From assembly GCA_933228895.1 (NCBI GenBank), contig OW121857.1:78053672-78117671 (forward strand): a stretch of DNA of 64,000 bases, written 5' to 3'. Position 1 is the first letter of the stretch; each line of letters begins with the position of its first letter. This stretch comes from Platycnemis pennipes. Its lineage: Eukaryota > Arthropoda > Insecta > Odonata > Platycnemididae. Below, in pieces: positions 24,601 to 32,525 of the stretch. A program made the position numbers and the translations under genes. Under the pieces are notes generated by a model, which did no database searches, was not told the origin of the DNA, and worked only from the letters and a program-made list of their open reading frames with translations.

Positions 24601-26864
24601 GTTTTATATAGACTGGTATATATGGCCAAATGTTATAGAAGGGAATTTTGTTTTTTTAATCTATCACATTCTAAACTACATCTAATGCAAACAGCGGGAA
24701 AATGGAAAAGTCATGGTGTAAATACAGGGTTCTACATACGTTGGAGATATAGTAAATTGGATGGGACCCGATAAAAATGTAAATTGTGGGAAAATGTAAA
24801 TTCCGATAATGCAAATATCAGGTTTTACTGTATTTCTTCATTCCCCACTAATCCTCATCCTGTTCCTCTGTTTTTTTTCTAAGTCTCCGGGTGAGAAACA
24901 ATGCATAGTCCCTTGAACTCCCACTTTCAGGTCTGATTGTATTGAAATGATGACAGAGCAATATTTAATGAAATTGAATTCTCTCTTTTCAGACACTCCT
25001 TTCCTGTCATCCTGGAGGAATCCATAGCCATTCAATTCTTAACATTCCTGAGTATGTCTCTCCAGAAGCCAAATCTTTGTTGACTGAGGTAGGTTTAGAG
25101 ATGTGTTCATGTGGATTTACATTTATCTGTTTCTATATCCACAGCTAGGTTTATGTATGATCGGACTGGATGATTGTTCAAAGACAACCATCATTGGTAG
25201 TCTTCCTTCAACAATTTCAGGCTCATCATCTTCATTCCCACTCGGAGTTATTGTTATTAATTACCATTTCAATTATTTCATCATCTATGATATGTTGTGT
25301 GGTGAGAATATCGTGGCCGCTAACTATCTTTTCGTCTAAATTTACCAATTCCATTTCCTTTAATTCAGGGTTATGGACGATGTTTGCAAACTCCATCATC
25401 ATATTTTTATCCTCAGAAACATGGCATTTTTAAAATCCCCATTTATTTTGTCTACATCAAACCTTAAAGTAGACCACAAATTAAACCACGTGTTTTAGAA
25501 CTGACTGAAATATTATTCCATGCATACGAAATTTCCCACATCACATCTTCTAGATTGATCATGTCTGTTTCTGAAATAGTTTATCCTGTTCAATTATCAT
25601 TTGGCCAGAAATACTAAGGCCTTCACATGGATGCAATCAAAACCATGCGATCTAAATCAGCACTTAAATCTTCTCTCATAGTTTTTCTCTCTGTCATTCA
25701 TTTCTTCGTGTCACTTTAACAGTAAAATTTTGAGTATTTTCTCTTTCAGCTTCTTAATTTGCTATATTGTTGAAGATCCCATGCAGTATGTTTCAGACAA
25801 ACGCTTTAGTGATGCAACGGCATCAAGCTTTTTCACAACTTGCACTTTTTCTGCGATCGTTAACGTTTAACATTAACATTGTACTGATGCCTTATTCCTC
25901 TGCTGTTGCCATAACTGTATAGATGAGACATGATTTGGGAGAAACATGAACAGATAACAAATAATTTTATCAAATTACGTGTAGTGGGCAATCAAAAATG
26001 CGCCTGCCATTGATAGTAGCCGATTTGTAAATTAGTCATTGTCCGTCTCGGCGATGTCCTCAAATTTATATGTTTATTTCAAGTTTCAGAATAATTCCGT
26101 GTACACAAAGTACCAGAAGTTAATATGTCTAAATTATTTCTGATTCTTGTAAAGGGAAAATTAACGTTATAAATGGGATATCTCAGCAGGTTATGAAGCA
26201 ATGTTTCGGTAAAAAATGTTTCGGCATTTTCCATAAGTACCGGGTAGTTGGTCATGGCAAAATTGCCGGATTATGGGTGTTCCCGGATTAGGGATTCCCA
26301 GATTGGGTGCTCAACTGTATTTAAATTATTGTGCTGGATGTTATTTTGGGGTTTCATAAATATTTTTGTCATTTAACCTTGAAACTATTTAACCTCCAGT
26401 ATGATCCAGGAAGAACATGTTTCCAGAAAGAGTGTTGGAAATTTATTGTTTATGCCAATCATGTATATACATAATAATTTCACTATCCATAAGACTTGTC
26501 TTCAGGGATAATGATGTGATTTATTTTGGGGAAAGAAGAATAGAGCCTAATGCAATACTTACTTGCATCTCTTGTCCCTGTCAATTTTGCCCATCCTTTT
26601 CTCTAAGGGATACATAATTTGGTTTATGTCAGTCCCTCCATTCCTATGTGTTTTTGAAGCATTTATTTCTGCTTAACTTCACACTTGATTTGAATTTTTA
26701 AGTATTAACCATTCCTGTTTTAACAGTTGCTGAGGCCTGATCCACTTGAAAGGTTGGGGTCTGGTATCAACGGCATCGAGAATCTTAAGTCTCATCCTTT
26801 CTTCCATGGAGTTGATTGGCAAGCTGTCAAATCTGCTGGTCTTGTGTCTTCCACCCTGTCGTAA
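356..26864 (+). CDS. RPS6KC1: RPS6KC1-like protein (ribosomal protein S6 kinase delta-1), ten 3' coding exons
   Basis: The gene is split into exons 356-673, 8837-9012, 9128-9249, 10876-11034, 11135-11268, 11803-12844, 18648-18850, 20715-20925, 24993-25088 and 26727-26864. All have GT donors and AG acceptors and keep one frame, giving about 865 residues to the stop. Domain order is an acidic linker, a MIT domain, the kinase N-lobe, a ~350-residue insert, and the kinase C-lobe ending in an AGC-like tail (HPFFHGVDW). Known family members are PX-MIT-kinase proteins of endosomes that bind sphingosine kinase 1 and peroxiredoxin-3, and their kinase domain is thought to be inactive. Here too the DFG position reads LTF and the HRD position reads CMD, while APE and DWWSFG are kept. 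The PX-coding 5' exons must lie upstream of the window. The family call rests on the MIT plus insert-split kinase architecture. RPS6KL1 is the alternative, but it lacks the PX domain and the long insert. Long introns carry most of the transposons. Confidence 0.85.
674..1715 (+). other. intron 1, first part
   Basis: AT-rich intron sequence after the donor GTAAAT at 674. No coding pattern, structured repeat or element boundary was recognised before the hAT-like MITE at 1716. Confidence 0.5.
1716..2390. mobile_element. hAT-like non-autonomous element (MITE)
   Basis: The ends are inverted: TAGGGTTGGGGCAGGGATTC at the left and, read on the other strand, TAGTGATGGGGCAAATCC at the right. TAGxGxTGGGGC-type ends are typical of hAT elements. 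The flanks give an 8-bp duplication with one mismatch, AATTCATT (1708-1715) and ATTTCATT (2391-2398), as expected for hAT. Subterminal regions repeat GATTCGA/GGATTC words on both arms. No transposase is visible. It sits in intron 1 of the kinase gene. Confidence 0.75.
2562..2854 (+). mobile_element. 5'-truncated LINE 3' end (RTE/jockey-like reverse-transcriptase tail)
   Basis: An 11-bp duplication, ATTCGTTATTT at 2551-2561 and 2855-2865, flanks the insert. The insert encodes the extreme C-terminus of a LINE reverse transcriptase (LGKRGRGRKGTGSLD, then RRYEELKRDMV and stop at 2782-2784). A short 3' UTR and an AATAATAATAATA tail follow. Similar GKRGRGR...YEELK tails end many arthropod non-LTR elements. 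It is inserted in the pogo-like element, so it is younger than that element. Confidence 0.8.
3498..4039 (-). pseudogene. pogo-like transposase, C-terminal part (frameshifted)
   Basis: Two overlapping minus-strand frames carry the end of a pogo/jerky-type DDE transposase. The first (4039-3743) holds LKITWRKYLDQCKRK and LPKSKFPRLLKFAM. The second (3830-3498) holds EFRGAGIFPFKKGRVVNEVP. The pattern of a Trp-Arg/Lys segment, FPxLLK, then FRxxGIxPFxxxRV is characteristic of the region just after the DDE core. At least one frameshift, near 3830, separates the two frames, so the gene is dead. Its N-terminal partner is at 8073-8294. Confidence 0.75.
4505..7302 (-). mobile_element. 5'-truncated non-LTR retrotransposon (LINE with RNase H, I/LOA-like)
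   Basis: The insert is flanked by a perfect 12-bp target duplication, ACTTTCGCTAAG, at 4493-4504 and 7303-7314. On the minus strand it starts inside the reverse-transcriptase region and ends with a CCTA tetranucleotide tail, seen as GGTA repeats at 4504-4521. This is the signature of target-primed reverse transcription with 5' truncation. The target is the pogo-like element at 2513-8684. A perfect duplication and few coding breaks suggest a fairly recent insertion. Confidence 0.9.
4678..7292 (-). pseudogene. LINE ORF2: reverse transcriptase, RNase H and terminal zinc-knuckle
   Basis: Reading from 7292 down, the sequence first carries the palm start (SYRPISLTSCMCKLLERM). RT motif A follows (AVFFDLEKAYNTTW), then motif B (NGVPQGSILSVTLF) and motif C (FADDLAIF). 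The RNase H domain shows IYTDGS, AELFAI, SDSKSAI and IPGHVGVHGNEAAD, so its acidic and His residues are present. A CxxCx8HxxxxC knuckle (CTDCD...HILADC) lies near the C-terminus, and the frame ends at 4678. The endonuclease and ORF1 are missing through 5' truncation. Breaks are a frameshift at about 7070-7090 and one TGA at 6727-6729, where relatives have a basic residue, consistent with a single base change. An attached RNase H points to the I/LOA/R1 side of the LINEs rather than classical jockey; the exact clade is not certain. Confidence 0.88.
7591..7625. repeat. 35-bp hairpin with 13-bp perfect arms
   Basis: CTCGGAAGTATAT at 7591-7603 is the exact reverse complement of ATATACTTCCGAG at 7613-7625. 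A 9-base AT loop lies between. It sits inside the pogo-like element. Whether it belongs to that element or is a small separate insertion cannot be told. Confidence 0.7.
8073..8294 (-). pseudogene. pogo-like transposase, N-terminal helix-turn-helix part
   Basis: The minus-strand frame reads RQIEKAVKCGSMTVQVACKEFGVPKIKVHDKMK. This fits the psq/CENP-B type helix-turn-helix that opens pogo-like transposases (a basic helix, then A..FGVP...(V/L)HD). It is the N-terminal partner of the fragment at 3498-4039. The intervening coding region is degenerate and split by the LINE. Confidence 0.7.
8837..9012 (+). CDS. RPS6KC1: RPS6KC1-like exon B: MIT domain
   Basis: The acceptor TTTTCAG ends at 8836 and the donor GTATGC starts at 9013. 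The translation QQKANYVLEAACHVSRALQ, followed by EYDVAFASYKAGIATLLTGVQ, is a typical pair of MIT helices (Ala/Leu heptads, YxxGIxxLLxGVQ). MIT domains bind ESCRT-III tails and endosomal partners. One base (G) is left to join the next exon. Confidence 0.9.
9128..9249 (+). CDS. RPS6KC1: RPS6KC1-like exon C: third MIT helix
   Basis: This exon completes Gly across the junction and reads GDNDEKRRQIVKDKTAKY followed by LLRAEKIFKEHL. The charged linker and third helix (RRxxVxxKxxxYLxRAE) complete the three-helix MIT fold. It ends in phase 0 at the donor GTAAGA. Confidence 0.88.
9250..10875 (+). other. intron 3 with a probable retroelement tail at ~9566-9925
   Basis: The intron is AT-rich. A block of cytosine/thymine-rich sequence from about 9566 ends in an AATAAATAAAATAAAATAAA run at 9905-9923. 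That looks like the 3' tail of a + oriented LINE or SINE, but no coding motif or target duplication was found. The remainder shows nothing recognisable. Confidence 0.35.
10876..11034 (+). CDS. RPS6KC1: RPS6KC1-like exon D: start of kinase N-lobe
   Basis: The exon reads ELRRPHFELKNFKVLGIIDK, then VMLIMDLENPAQCFVMK, ending in phase 0. It matches strands beta1 to beta3. The glycine loop is reduced to LGIIDKV, without the GxGxxG pattern. The VxK lysine is kept (FVMK). A lost glycine loop with a kept lysine fits a pseudokinase. Confidence 0.85.
11135..11268 (+). CDS. RPS6KC1: RPS6KC1-like exon E: kinase beta4-beta5 and hinge
   Basis: Starting at the acceptor TTTAG, the translation runs VLHKSSCPVNN, then NVPYMVKLYKYFETDNSVLL, then VLQHAG. 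MVKLYKYFET and LLVLQHAGGGKLWDHV (continued in the next exon) are the usual strand/hinge pattern of an AGC-type kinase. Two bases (GG) are carried to the next exon. Confidence 0.88.
11803..12844 (+). CDS. RPS6KC1: RPS6KC1-like exon F: alpha-D segment and long disordered kinase insert
   Basis: The exon begins GGKLWDHVSSYFQS, completing the hinge and helix D. About 320 residues rich in Ser, Asn, Asp and Thr follow. They end in a basic serine/arginine block (KVRERRNSWGRRKASLSRSR) and YSCG before the donor GTAAGT. Such a large insert between the lobes, in one big exon, is characteristic of RPS6KC1. The basic RRNSWGRRKASLSRS stretch contains RxxS-type sites that could be phosphorylated; that is inference. 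Confidence 0.87.
13960..15180. repeat. degenerate repeat with recurring TCAGGGAAATT motif
   Basis: Phrases such as GGAAAACT..GGAA, TCAGGGAAATTTAAA and CCTGGAAAA recur through about 1.2 kb in the same orientation, with exact TCAGGGAAATT at 13983, 14169 and 14494. This suggests an old non-autonomous element, or several of them. Boundaries, target duplications and family could not be set. Confidence 0.4.
14696..14755. repeat. GGCCCAAT palindrome cluster
   Basis: An 18-bp perfect palindrome (TTGGCCCAATTGGGCCAA, 14696-14713) is followed 18 bases later by a hairpin with 9-bp arms, CATTGGGCC (14732-14740) and GGCCCAATG (14747-14755). It lies in the repeat zone of intron 6. Confidence 0.7.
15499..16733. 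mobile_element. piggyBac-like non-autonomous element, 1.2 kb
   Basis: TTAA target sites sit at both ends (15499-15502 and 16730-16733). The inner ends read CCCTTTCGCGACGGAG at the left and, inverted, CCCTTTCGCTACGAAGGA at the right. TTAA plus a CCCT start is the piggyBac signature. Further in, both arms share GGTACC/TTCTCGG and a GGGGACCCC/GGGGTCC-type block, so the inverted repeat extends, imperfectly, for about 200 bases. No transposase frame was seen. Confidence 0.75.
18648..18850 (+). CDS. RPS6KC1: RPS6KC1-like exon G: helix E and approach to the catalytic loop
   Basis: After GTTCCAG the frame reads DIFEGRMKTASSS and ends PESLSRAWASELLVALEALH, then ESDIIC plus two bases AT. The helix E pattern (WASELLVALEALHExxII) precedes the catalytic loop. 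The exon joins G at 20715 to make ATG, so Met occupies the HRD arginine position. Confidence 0.87.
18851..20714 (+). other. intron 7 with a Penelope-like relic around 18990-19370
   Basis: The segment 19020-19370 has features seen around Penelope-like elements: on the minus strand, TTGATGATGCACTATGTGGC followed by GAAACC at 19231-19255, and the TAGTGCATCAT word again at 19343. A short duplicated TTTGGTACTCGTAC occurs at about 19762 and 19785. The rest of the intron shows nothing recognisable. Confidence 0.35.
20715..20925 (+). CDS. RPS6KC1: RPS6KC1-like exon H: catalytic loop to helix F
   Basis: The exon reads DLRPDNILLGDNGHVILTF, later YAAPEVNSIFG, then SADWWSFGAIIFELLTGK. Asn of the catalytic loop (DN), APE, and DWWSFG of helix F are present. 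The DFG triplet is replaced by LTF, so the magnesium-binding Asp is missing. The acceptor follows a long T run (20701-20710). Confidence 0.92.
22718..22968. mobile_element. piggyBac-like MITE, 251 bp
   Basis: TTAA is found at both ends (22718-22721 and 22965-22968). The inverted ends are CCCTCTTAATGCTAACC and, from the right, CCCTCTTAGTGCGGTTGG. It has no coding capacity. Confidence 0.75.
23403..23525. repeat. duplicated hairpin, one copy a perfect 41-bp stem-loop
   Basis: At 23485-23525 an arm of 19 bases (CATGAAGGAATAACAACTT) is followed by TTT and its exact reverse complement. About 80 bases earlier (23403-23453) lies a related but imperfect hairpin sharing GGAATAACAACTTTTTAAGT. Both lie in the Tigger-like element. 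Confidence 0.85.
23772..23965. repeat. ~190-bp inverted-repeat element inside the Tigger-like element
   Basis: The arm around 23768-23825 (TTCATCC...ACATTCCAGAC...CAGGTC) is matched, inverted and with scattered mismatches, by 23910-23966 (GACCTAAAGATGGCGTCTGG...GGGATGAA). It looks like a small nested MITE. Family and target duplication are not determined. Confidence 0.5.
24993..25088 (+). CDS. RPS6KC1: RPS6KC1-like exon I: kinase C-lobe segment
   Basis: This phase-0 exon reads TLLSCHPGGIHSHSILNIPE, then YVSPEAKSLLTE. It corresponds to the stretch between helix F and helix H, where AGC kinases have the (I/L)P..(V/L)S.EA..LL pattern. The donor is GTAGGT. Confidence 0.9.
25089..26726 (+). other. 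intron 9, mostly a Tigger-like relic
   Basis: The intron is largely taken up by the element relic described at 25120-26311. The last part, about 26320-26726, is AT-rich with no recognisable content before the acceptor TTTTAACAG. Confidence 0.5.
25120..26311 (-). mobile_element. Tigger-like DNA transposon remnant (transposase C-terminus plus one end)
   Basis: On the minus strand, about 25555-25480 reads INLEDVMWEISYAWNNIS, a Tigger signature for the segment after the DDE core. About 25400-25210 then continues with PELKEMELVNLDEKI and IIDDEIIEMVINNNN. A frameshift separates them. At the high-coordinate end the inverted terminus CAGTTGAGCACCCAATCTGG is followed by TA (26312-26313). The opposite terminus was not found, so the low-coordinate boundary is approximate. 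Confidence 0.6.
26727..26864 (+). CDS. RPS6KC1: RPS6KC1-like last coding exon: end of kinase domain
   Basis: The exon reads LLRPDPLERLGSGINGIENL, then KSHPFFHGVDWQAVKSAGL, ending VSSTLS and TAA at 26862-26864. The RPxxRLGxGxxGxxxxKxHPFFxxxDW pattern is the canonical C-terminal end of an AGC-family kinase domain. The protein stops soon after it, as in RPS6KC1, without a hydrophobic-motif tail. Confidence 0.93.
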   Translation: MLRPDPLERLGSGINGIENLKSHPFFHGVDWQAVKSAGLVSSTLS

Positions 26865-28245
26865 CCACCATGCACTCACTTTCAAAACCATGGATCCTTG
26901 TATTTTCCGAGTAAAAGTCAACAGGAAAGTACAGCAAAAAAACTAACAGTATTTTTATTCCTTCAGAACGTGGTGACTAATGTATGCATTCCATTCACCA
27001 AAAGCTATCAAAGATAGTATTTGTCCCATTATATGAGCTTTTAAAACACACTGATTAATCACTCTATTGAATAGATGTGTGCTTTAATTTATTATAATTG
27101 AGAATATTGAATAATTCTAGGAAGAAAACTGTCTTGAAGCAGGTCATATTCTCTAAAAGCCTATTAGTCAGTTGTGCCTATGAATACATCTCAAGGAATG
27201 TATTGACTTCCAGTTGATATTAAAAGCTTGATGAAGTTTAAAAAATCTATATTTTACTTAAGCTTGTTGCAAGATGAAGTTCTTTTAACAAAATGATGTA
27301 GAATGTATGTATTTTAGTAGTGGACAAAATGTTTTGTACTGAACACAGTGTAATCACATCAGATGTGTTTGGTAAATGATTTTTCTACCTGTAACTTAAT
27401 AGGATTGTGCATTGAAAAGGTCCTATTAATATGCAAAATGACTTACAGGAGTAATGATACTAGTTCATTTTTGTGCCAACACCTATGGTTTTCCCTCTTC
27501 TTTAATTAGTTATAATTCATTGTCGGTTGTTATTCTGATGCATTAGAGACTGAATTTTTTCAACTCAATTTTTTATATTCTTACATACCACCACTAAGAT
27601 CACTAGAAGAGTATCAGAAATTCTTACGTGGCTGTTATTAGTACCTTTTAGAAAAAACCCGAGTATCATTTTGTTATGAGATTCAGTTCTTTCTTGAGCA
27701 TGAAAGATTATAACAAACTCCAGAATGTGATTTTATAAGTGAACATAAAATGCTTTGATAATATTATTTCAAATACTATGGAATCTGAACTGAAAATACT
27801 TGGGCTTTGTTCTAATTCTTTATTAATTAAATCACGTATTTATTCTACAATTTCCACTTTTCATTAGGTAAGGGCTTAACTTATACTGCAGTTGTATAAA
27901 AGGTATCCAATCAAGTCTGATTATTTATAAGCATATCAATTCTAGTCATTTATTATCTCTGTACATGTGCACTGAACTCTTTTGTTGTAAATGCTAGTTT
28001 ACTTATTACTGTTACCAGAAAAAATTATAATGTTTATTCAGTAATCTATGTAACTGTTTGTAAAGAAATGATATTCAATTCATAGACTGTTTTAGTATGA
28101 ATGTATCTGAATGTTAGTGAGAGTTCTTTTTGTTACATGTAATGTGTGAGTTACCTATGTAATTTTATTGTATACTTTATGTTTGGAGGTCATGTTTTTT
28201 TATAATTTTTATGGTTATTAAGTAATAAAATTTATTCATCATCAT
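26865..28245 (+). other. RPS6KC1: 3' UTR of the RPS6KC1-like gene
   Basis: An AT-rich untranslated stretch without repeats follows the stop. AATAAA at 28224-28229 is the first convincing polyadenylation signal before repeat-bearing intergenic DNA begins, giving a 3' UTR of about 1.4 kb. The exact cleavage point is inferred. Confidence 0.55.
28224..28229 (+). terminator. polyadenylation signal of the RPS6KC1-like gene
   Basis: AATAAA is followed by a T-rich segment (TTTATTCATCATCATT). It lies after the clean 3' UTR and before the first intergenic MITE. Confidence 0.5.
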
Positions 28246-28539
28246 TATGCTCTCTCTGTAAATATGTCTTCATCATCACAAATAGTCCTCGCTAACTTCT
28301 TCATGGTCCAAAAATTCATCATGAAGATAAACTGGTTACAGCCTTGCCAGAGAGTCTTAGTAATTCATATCCAATCCTCATTTTGATCATGGAGTGAGGA
28401 GCCTTAACAGTTTAAAATGATATTAAAATAAATATATATTATTTTAAAAAAGGCACCTATAAAATAGGCTACAGCTTTTTAATGATGAAAGGGCTGCACT
28501 CTTTTGATGATCCCGTGTTTGTGACATTCATTATTTCCA

Positions 28540-29135
28540 GGATGTGGATTTTTTAATTTTTTTTCACACTTTCAATGGGGGCATTTACTCGAAACCGAAA
28601 TTGCAATTTTGTATACGAAATTGTTAGATGGAAACAAAAAAAGAAATTTAGTGAAAAAAATAATCTTCTAACCGTAACCATTCACTCATAAATCAAAAAT
28701 TAAAATAAGCAAAAGGTGACGCCCACCGAAAATGCTGCTGTGATAACATTGATGTCACTTTCCTCCCATCCTTGACTGCTCGTATGGGAAGAGGAGGGAG
28801 TGAAGGGGGATTCTCGGAAGGTCTGCTCGCACAGATGCTGTCGTAACTGCTCCGATTGGCAGAGTCAACTGTGTCCCCCCCTTTGCGATAAGGCGAAGTA
28901 GCTTCGCGGGCTCAGCTGTGATTGGACGAAGTCATTATACGTCAGAGGTTGCACCACACCCACTTTTCCAAAAGGGTTAAAAACATTAGTTTTTCGACGC
29001 CTATAACTCGAGAAATAATTGACGGATCAAAAAATGGAAAAATACGGGTCTTTTTATTTTACAAACTCTATCATGTTCGGCGATAAAAAAAATACGGTAA
29101 ATGACCCCATTCACACTTTTTGGGAATTGACAATC
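28540..29135. mobile_element. inverted-repeat element, ~0.6 kb
   Basis: Near 28563 the left arm reads TTCACACTTTCAATGGGGGC followed by ATTTACT. The right arm near 29096-29125, inverted, reads AAAAAGTGTGAATGGGGTCA followed by TTTACCG. The middle is GC-richer than its surroundings (28740-28970). The family is unknown, and outer boundaries are approximate because no target duplication was identified. Confidence 0.5.
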
Positions 29136-32100
29136 CTATCTTTTTCAATAAATTATTAAAGTAATGATGTAATTTATTCAAGTACTATAAATGAGATGTG
29201 ATAAACACTAATGGAGTAGGCTACTGATATGTATGTACATACTATGGTAAAATTTGTTGTATTATTTGGAATCTTGCTATAATGGATTATAACTTTTCTC
29301 TTAAAATCTAACCTGAAAAATCAGTAGTGTGTCTCATGGACTGGTGCATCCTCGAGGATGGGAAATTCAGTACATAACATGATATGAAACTAATGATCCT
29401 TCAATATTAGACTGCTGTATTTATTGTTTTGGAATAATATTATTATGGAACCACGTCCCTTGCGAGTCCAGATTCCGACTGAGCTGACCCTCCTGGGAGC
29501 CTCTCCCTTAAATAGCCGGCGGGCCAAGATGGCCATGTCCTGATCTTGATTAACTGCATTTTCATGTTAATGCTGAAAGTGTGCTCACTAAAAGTTATCC
29601 TTACCTAGTGAGAATAATATTTTTTCTAACCAGGGCCTCTAATTTCAACTGATTTTTGGAGGATATTTGGCTCATGTTATAAGCCATGAATACATAATTT
29701 TTTAGGAAGGTGTTACTGCATGTTGCTTCCTAAGTGCAAAAATTACATCATAGCATCCATATGCCTTATTTTCCTGGACTTGCTATACTGTATCCATATC
29801 AATATATATTGAATCCTATGTCACATTTCCTCCCTGTATCTGAGTTCAATGAACAATTAGATTGACCATTGTGATTAATTACTGCTATTTAGTAAAATAT
29901 ATAATAATTTTCTATAAGGGAAAACCACTTAGCCTGAGCGTTTTTAATCAGTGGTGGACAATATGTTCTACATTTTAAGCATATATGGTGTTGCTTAAAT
30001 AATTAGCTTGAGATCTTATTACTACTGGCTAGTAAGTAGTCAACGTCTGATGTGAAAAATGAACAAGAAGGCTGAATGGTTGGAAATTAAGCTATTTGTC
30101 ATTCAAATTGCATCCACAGTTTTGGAGGCTGTGAGAGTGCTCCCACATATTTAACCCTTTCACTGCTGTGAACGTACCTATAGTGCGATCGCACGGTTGA
30201 CTGCTATGAATGTACCTTTTCGTCCTCCCTGTAGTGCTTTCACTTTTCCACGGCATGTGATAAGTAGGTTTCCGGAGAGTGAGCCGCTACGAAAGGGTTA
30301 AACAGCATACATGTTTCTGGTCGATATTTCTCCACTACCATTAATGGCTCTTGAAAGTGTTGAAAATTGCTCTGGAAAAAAGATTTCGTGGACCAGGGAT
30401 TGCAGTGTTGAATCAAAAATTGATTTTATTCGTGGGTTATGCTCGTCAAGGAACAAAATTCTTTCCAATCTTGGGTGACACAAGATGAGGTCAAATAGAA
30501 CAAGAAACAAGATTATGAGTCTAACTTCCTTACCGATGAATGTATATCAACAATAGACAGAGCAAATACAAACCAACAACTGAATGAATATTATTCCCCA
30601 CAGGGATCTGTAACAGTTTGGATCAATGGTGAGTAGCCACTAGGACACCTCCAAGAAAACGGCAAAGCCTGCGAATCTGACTTGTTGCAGTGGTCGCACG
30701 AAGTTAACTGCCTTCCGTCTCAACCCAAACAGGGGCTTGACAGGGGAGGTTTTTCTTGATGTCAGGAAGGGGTGTTTTCAGCAAGGTCAAGGTGGAGTGG
30801 AGGTGAACATAGAATTATTCAAAAGTTAGATTTTTAGGGGAGGGAAAATGGTATGGGTATAGCGGGTGAGGTGGAAGTTTTTCATTGGAGCATCAGGAAT
30901 TCTTTTCTGACTGGCGGGAGGACACCAGCTCCTGGCCTGTGTGCTTGGCAAACTTCTGGTCTTGTTCTGCATTAAGGGGGTTATACAAGTGATGACTGGT
31001 GCGGTCCGGAAACATTGCATTTTGGAATCATAGGAATTGTTGGTGGGGAGTCTTTCCAGACATTGTATTGAGTTACTCATGGAAATTTCCCCCCAAAAAA
31101 TAATTCCATTAATTCAAGGTTTTCATCACTTTATTGTCTTTCTATGAATTCAATAAGTTGAATACATCATAAATAATGAAAGCATATACCCTTTCCTATT
31201 ATTATTGATTAATGAATCCCCTAAGTAGTACTGAGTTCTGGTTAATGTACATGCTAAGAGTTGAGGCCAAAGAGCTTTAACTGAACAGCTCTAGAGCACA
31301 GTGACGTATTTATGACCTCTGAGGCCCCCGGTGGAGTCTAGAATGAGGCCCCTAATGTTACCGTCTTGAAACCTGGCAGATTGACATAGAATTTTCCTAG
31401 CTTATAAAGATAATACATAAGTGCAAATATAATCTATATCTCATTAAAGGATCCATTTGTGAGTGGACTCTCGAGAGATCGAACTTATTTGAGGGGCGTA
31501 TATATGCAATATCACCGACATCACGCCCCTTACAAATATTATTAATCGTACATTCCTTTGTTCCTCTTCCAATTGCCATTTACAGAACAACCGACTGATA
31601 CGCTGTGCTGCAGGTTGCCTAAGTTTATAGGTGCGATCGTGATATTTTTCTGTGGATTTTCTCAAATAAATATGGTATTTTGTAATTGATTCATTATAAT
31701 GTTTTCCGTTGGTAAGTTTAATTTCCTTTCTGGTACCTACCATATTATACTCCCCCAACGTAAGTCATTCGTGGACTAAGGTGAAGGGAATGAAGAGTTC
31801 AAGTTATTTCAGGCACTCCTTACCCCCACCCCTGACTAAAGTCCTTGGGAGTTTTTCGGATGCTGCAAAGAACAACTATCGATGTGAAATTATAGCCTTT
31901 TAATAATGAGCTCTTTTAAAAAATCTGAGTTAACAAAAATATAAGTAAGTCACGATAACAACTTTCTTTTCCCACGTTTCCAACCACCCCACCGCTGAAA
32001 TTATGAAATGATTTATTTAGTTCACAGATTAGAAAATATCGTTGAGGAAAGGCTAAATCATGCTTTATTAAGAGCTTTAAGTATTTTTCTTTGTCTTCAC

Positions 32101-32525
32101 TGTTCTATTTTTTAGATGACGAGAGTTCCTTGTACAGAAAATGGAAATTAAATAAATTTATCATTCTTGTACATTGATAATTTTTAACATTCAGGGATCA
32201 TTTCTAAGAATTTAGAAACAATAAATGTAGCAAAAGTTTTTCAAATGGTTGTTAAGAGACAACTGTTTTCTCGAGAGAATGAGCATGGAGATTGGAGATA
32301 GTTAGCACAGTGATCACCGTGATATCGATTTCACGTTCGAACGAATTTCCCTGGTTTTTCGGTCACGTCATGCGCATTCTACGCGTCTTCTCTCCTTAGT
32401 TATTTGTTGATATTGGGGAGCGGGAACGTCACTTTGCACGAGACACTTGTCTTCGTGCAAAACCCGTGGCTTGCAAGAGAAGTAGCCCTTCAAAGAGTGT
32501 GGTTTCCAAGTTTTACTCCATTAAT
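29136..32525. other. intergenic region between the kinase and kizuna-like genes
   Basis: No host exon was recognised. It contains the TTAA-flanked MITE at 30151-30301 and a GGCCCCC-type repeat scrap at about 31310-31370. The final ~200 bases (32330-32525) are richer in CpG (ACGTCATGCGCATTCTACGC) and probably hold the promoter and 5' UTR of the next gene. Confidence 0.5.
30151..30301. mobile_element. piggyBac-like MITE, 151 bp
   Basis: TTAA occurs at both ends (30151-30154 and 30298-30301). The inverted ends are CCCTTTCACTGCTGTGAACG and CCCTTTCGTAGCGGCTCAC. The first bases match the ends of the larger element at 15499-16733 (CCCTTTCG), so both probably used the same transposase. Confidence 0.75.

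Larger units (their letters stand above)
23148..24830 (-). mobile_element. Tigger/pogo-like element, 1.7 kb, degenerate
   Basis: The ends are inverted, CAGTAAAACCCTTTATTTAC and CAGTAAAACCTGATATTTGC, with TA on both sides (23146-23147 and 24831-24832). On the minus strand near 23680-23562 the sequence reads DSHDATCTEVAKHLRLPVST followed by MKNRDVIQK. That is a CENP-B/Tigger helix-turn-helix (E.A..L.(L/I)..ST...I.KNR..I). The rest of the transposase is not intact. It carries the two hairpins near 23.4-23.5 kb. Confidence 0.75.
20926..24992 (+). other. intron 8 (4.1 kb)
   Basis: The stretch 20926-22717 is plain AT-rich intron. Around 22270-22450 the words GTTGAACCTC and AACCTCAATTAGTGAGA look like a worn Tigger end. 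The intron then holds a TTAA-flanked MITE (22718-22968) and a Tigger-like element (23148-24830). The exon acceptor TCTTTTCAG ends it at 24992. Confidence 0.55.
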
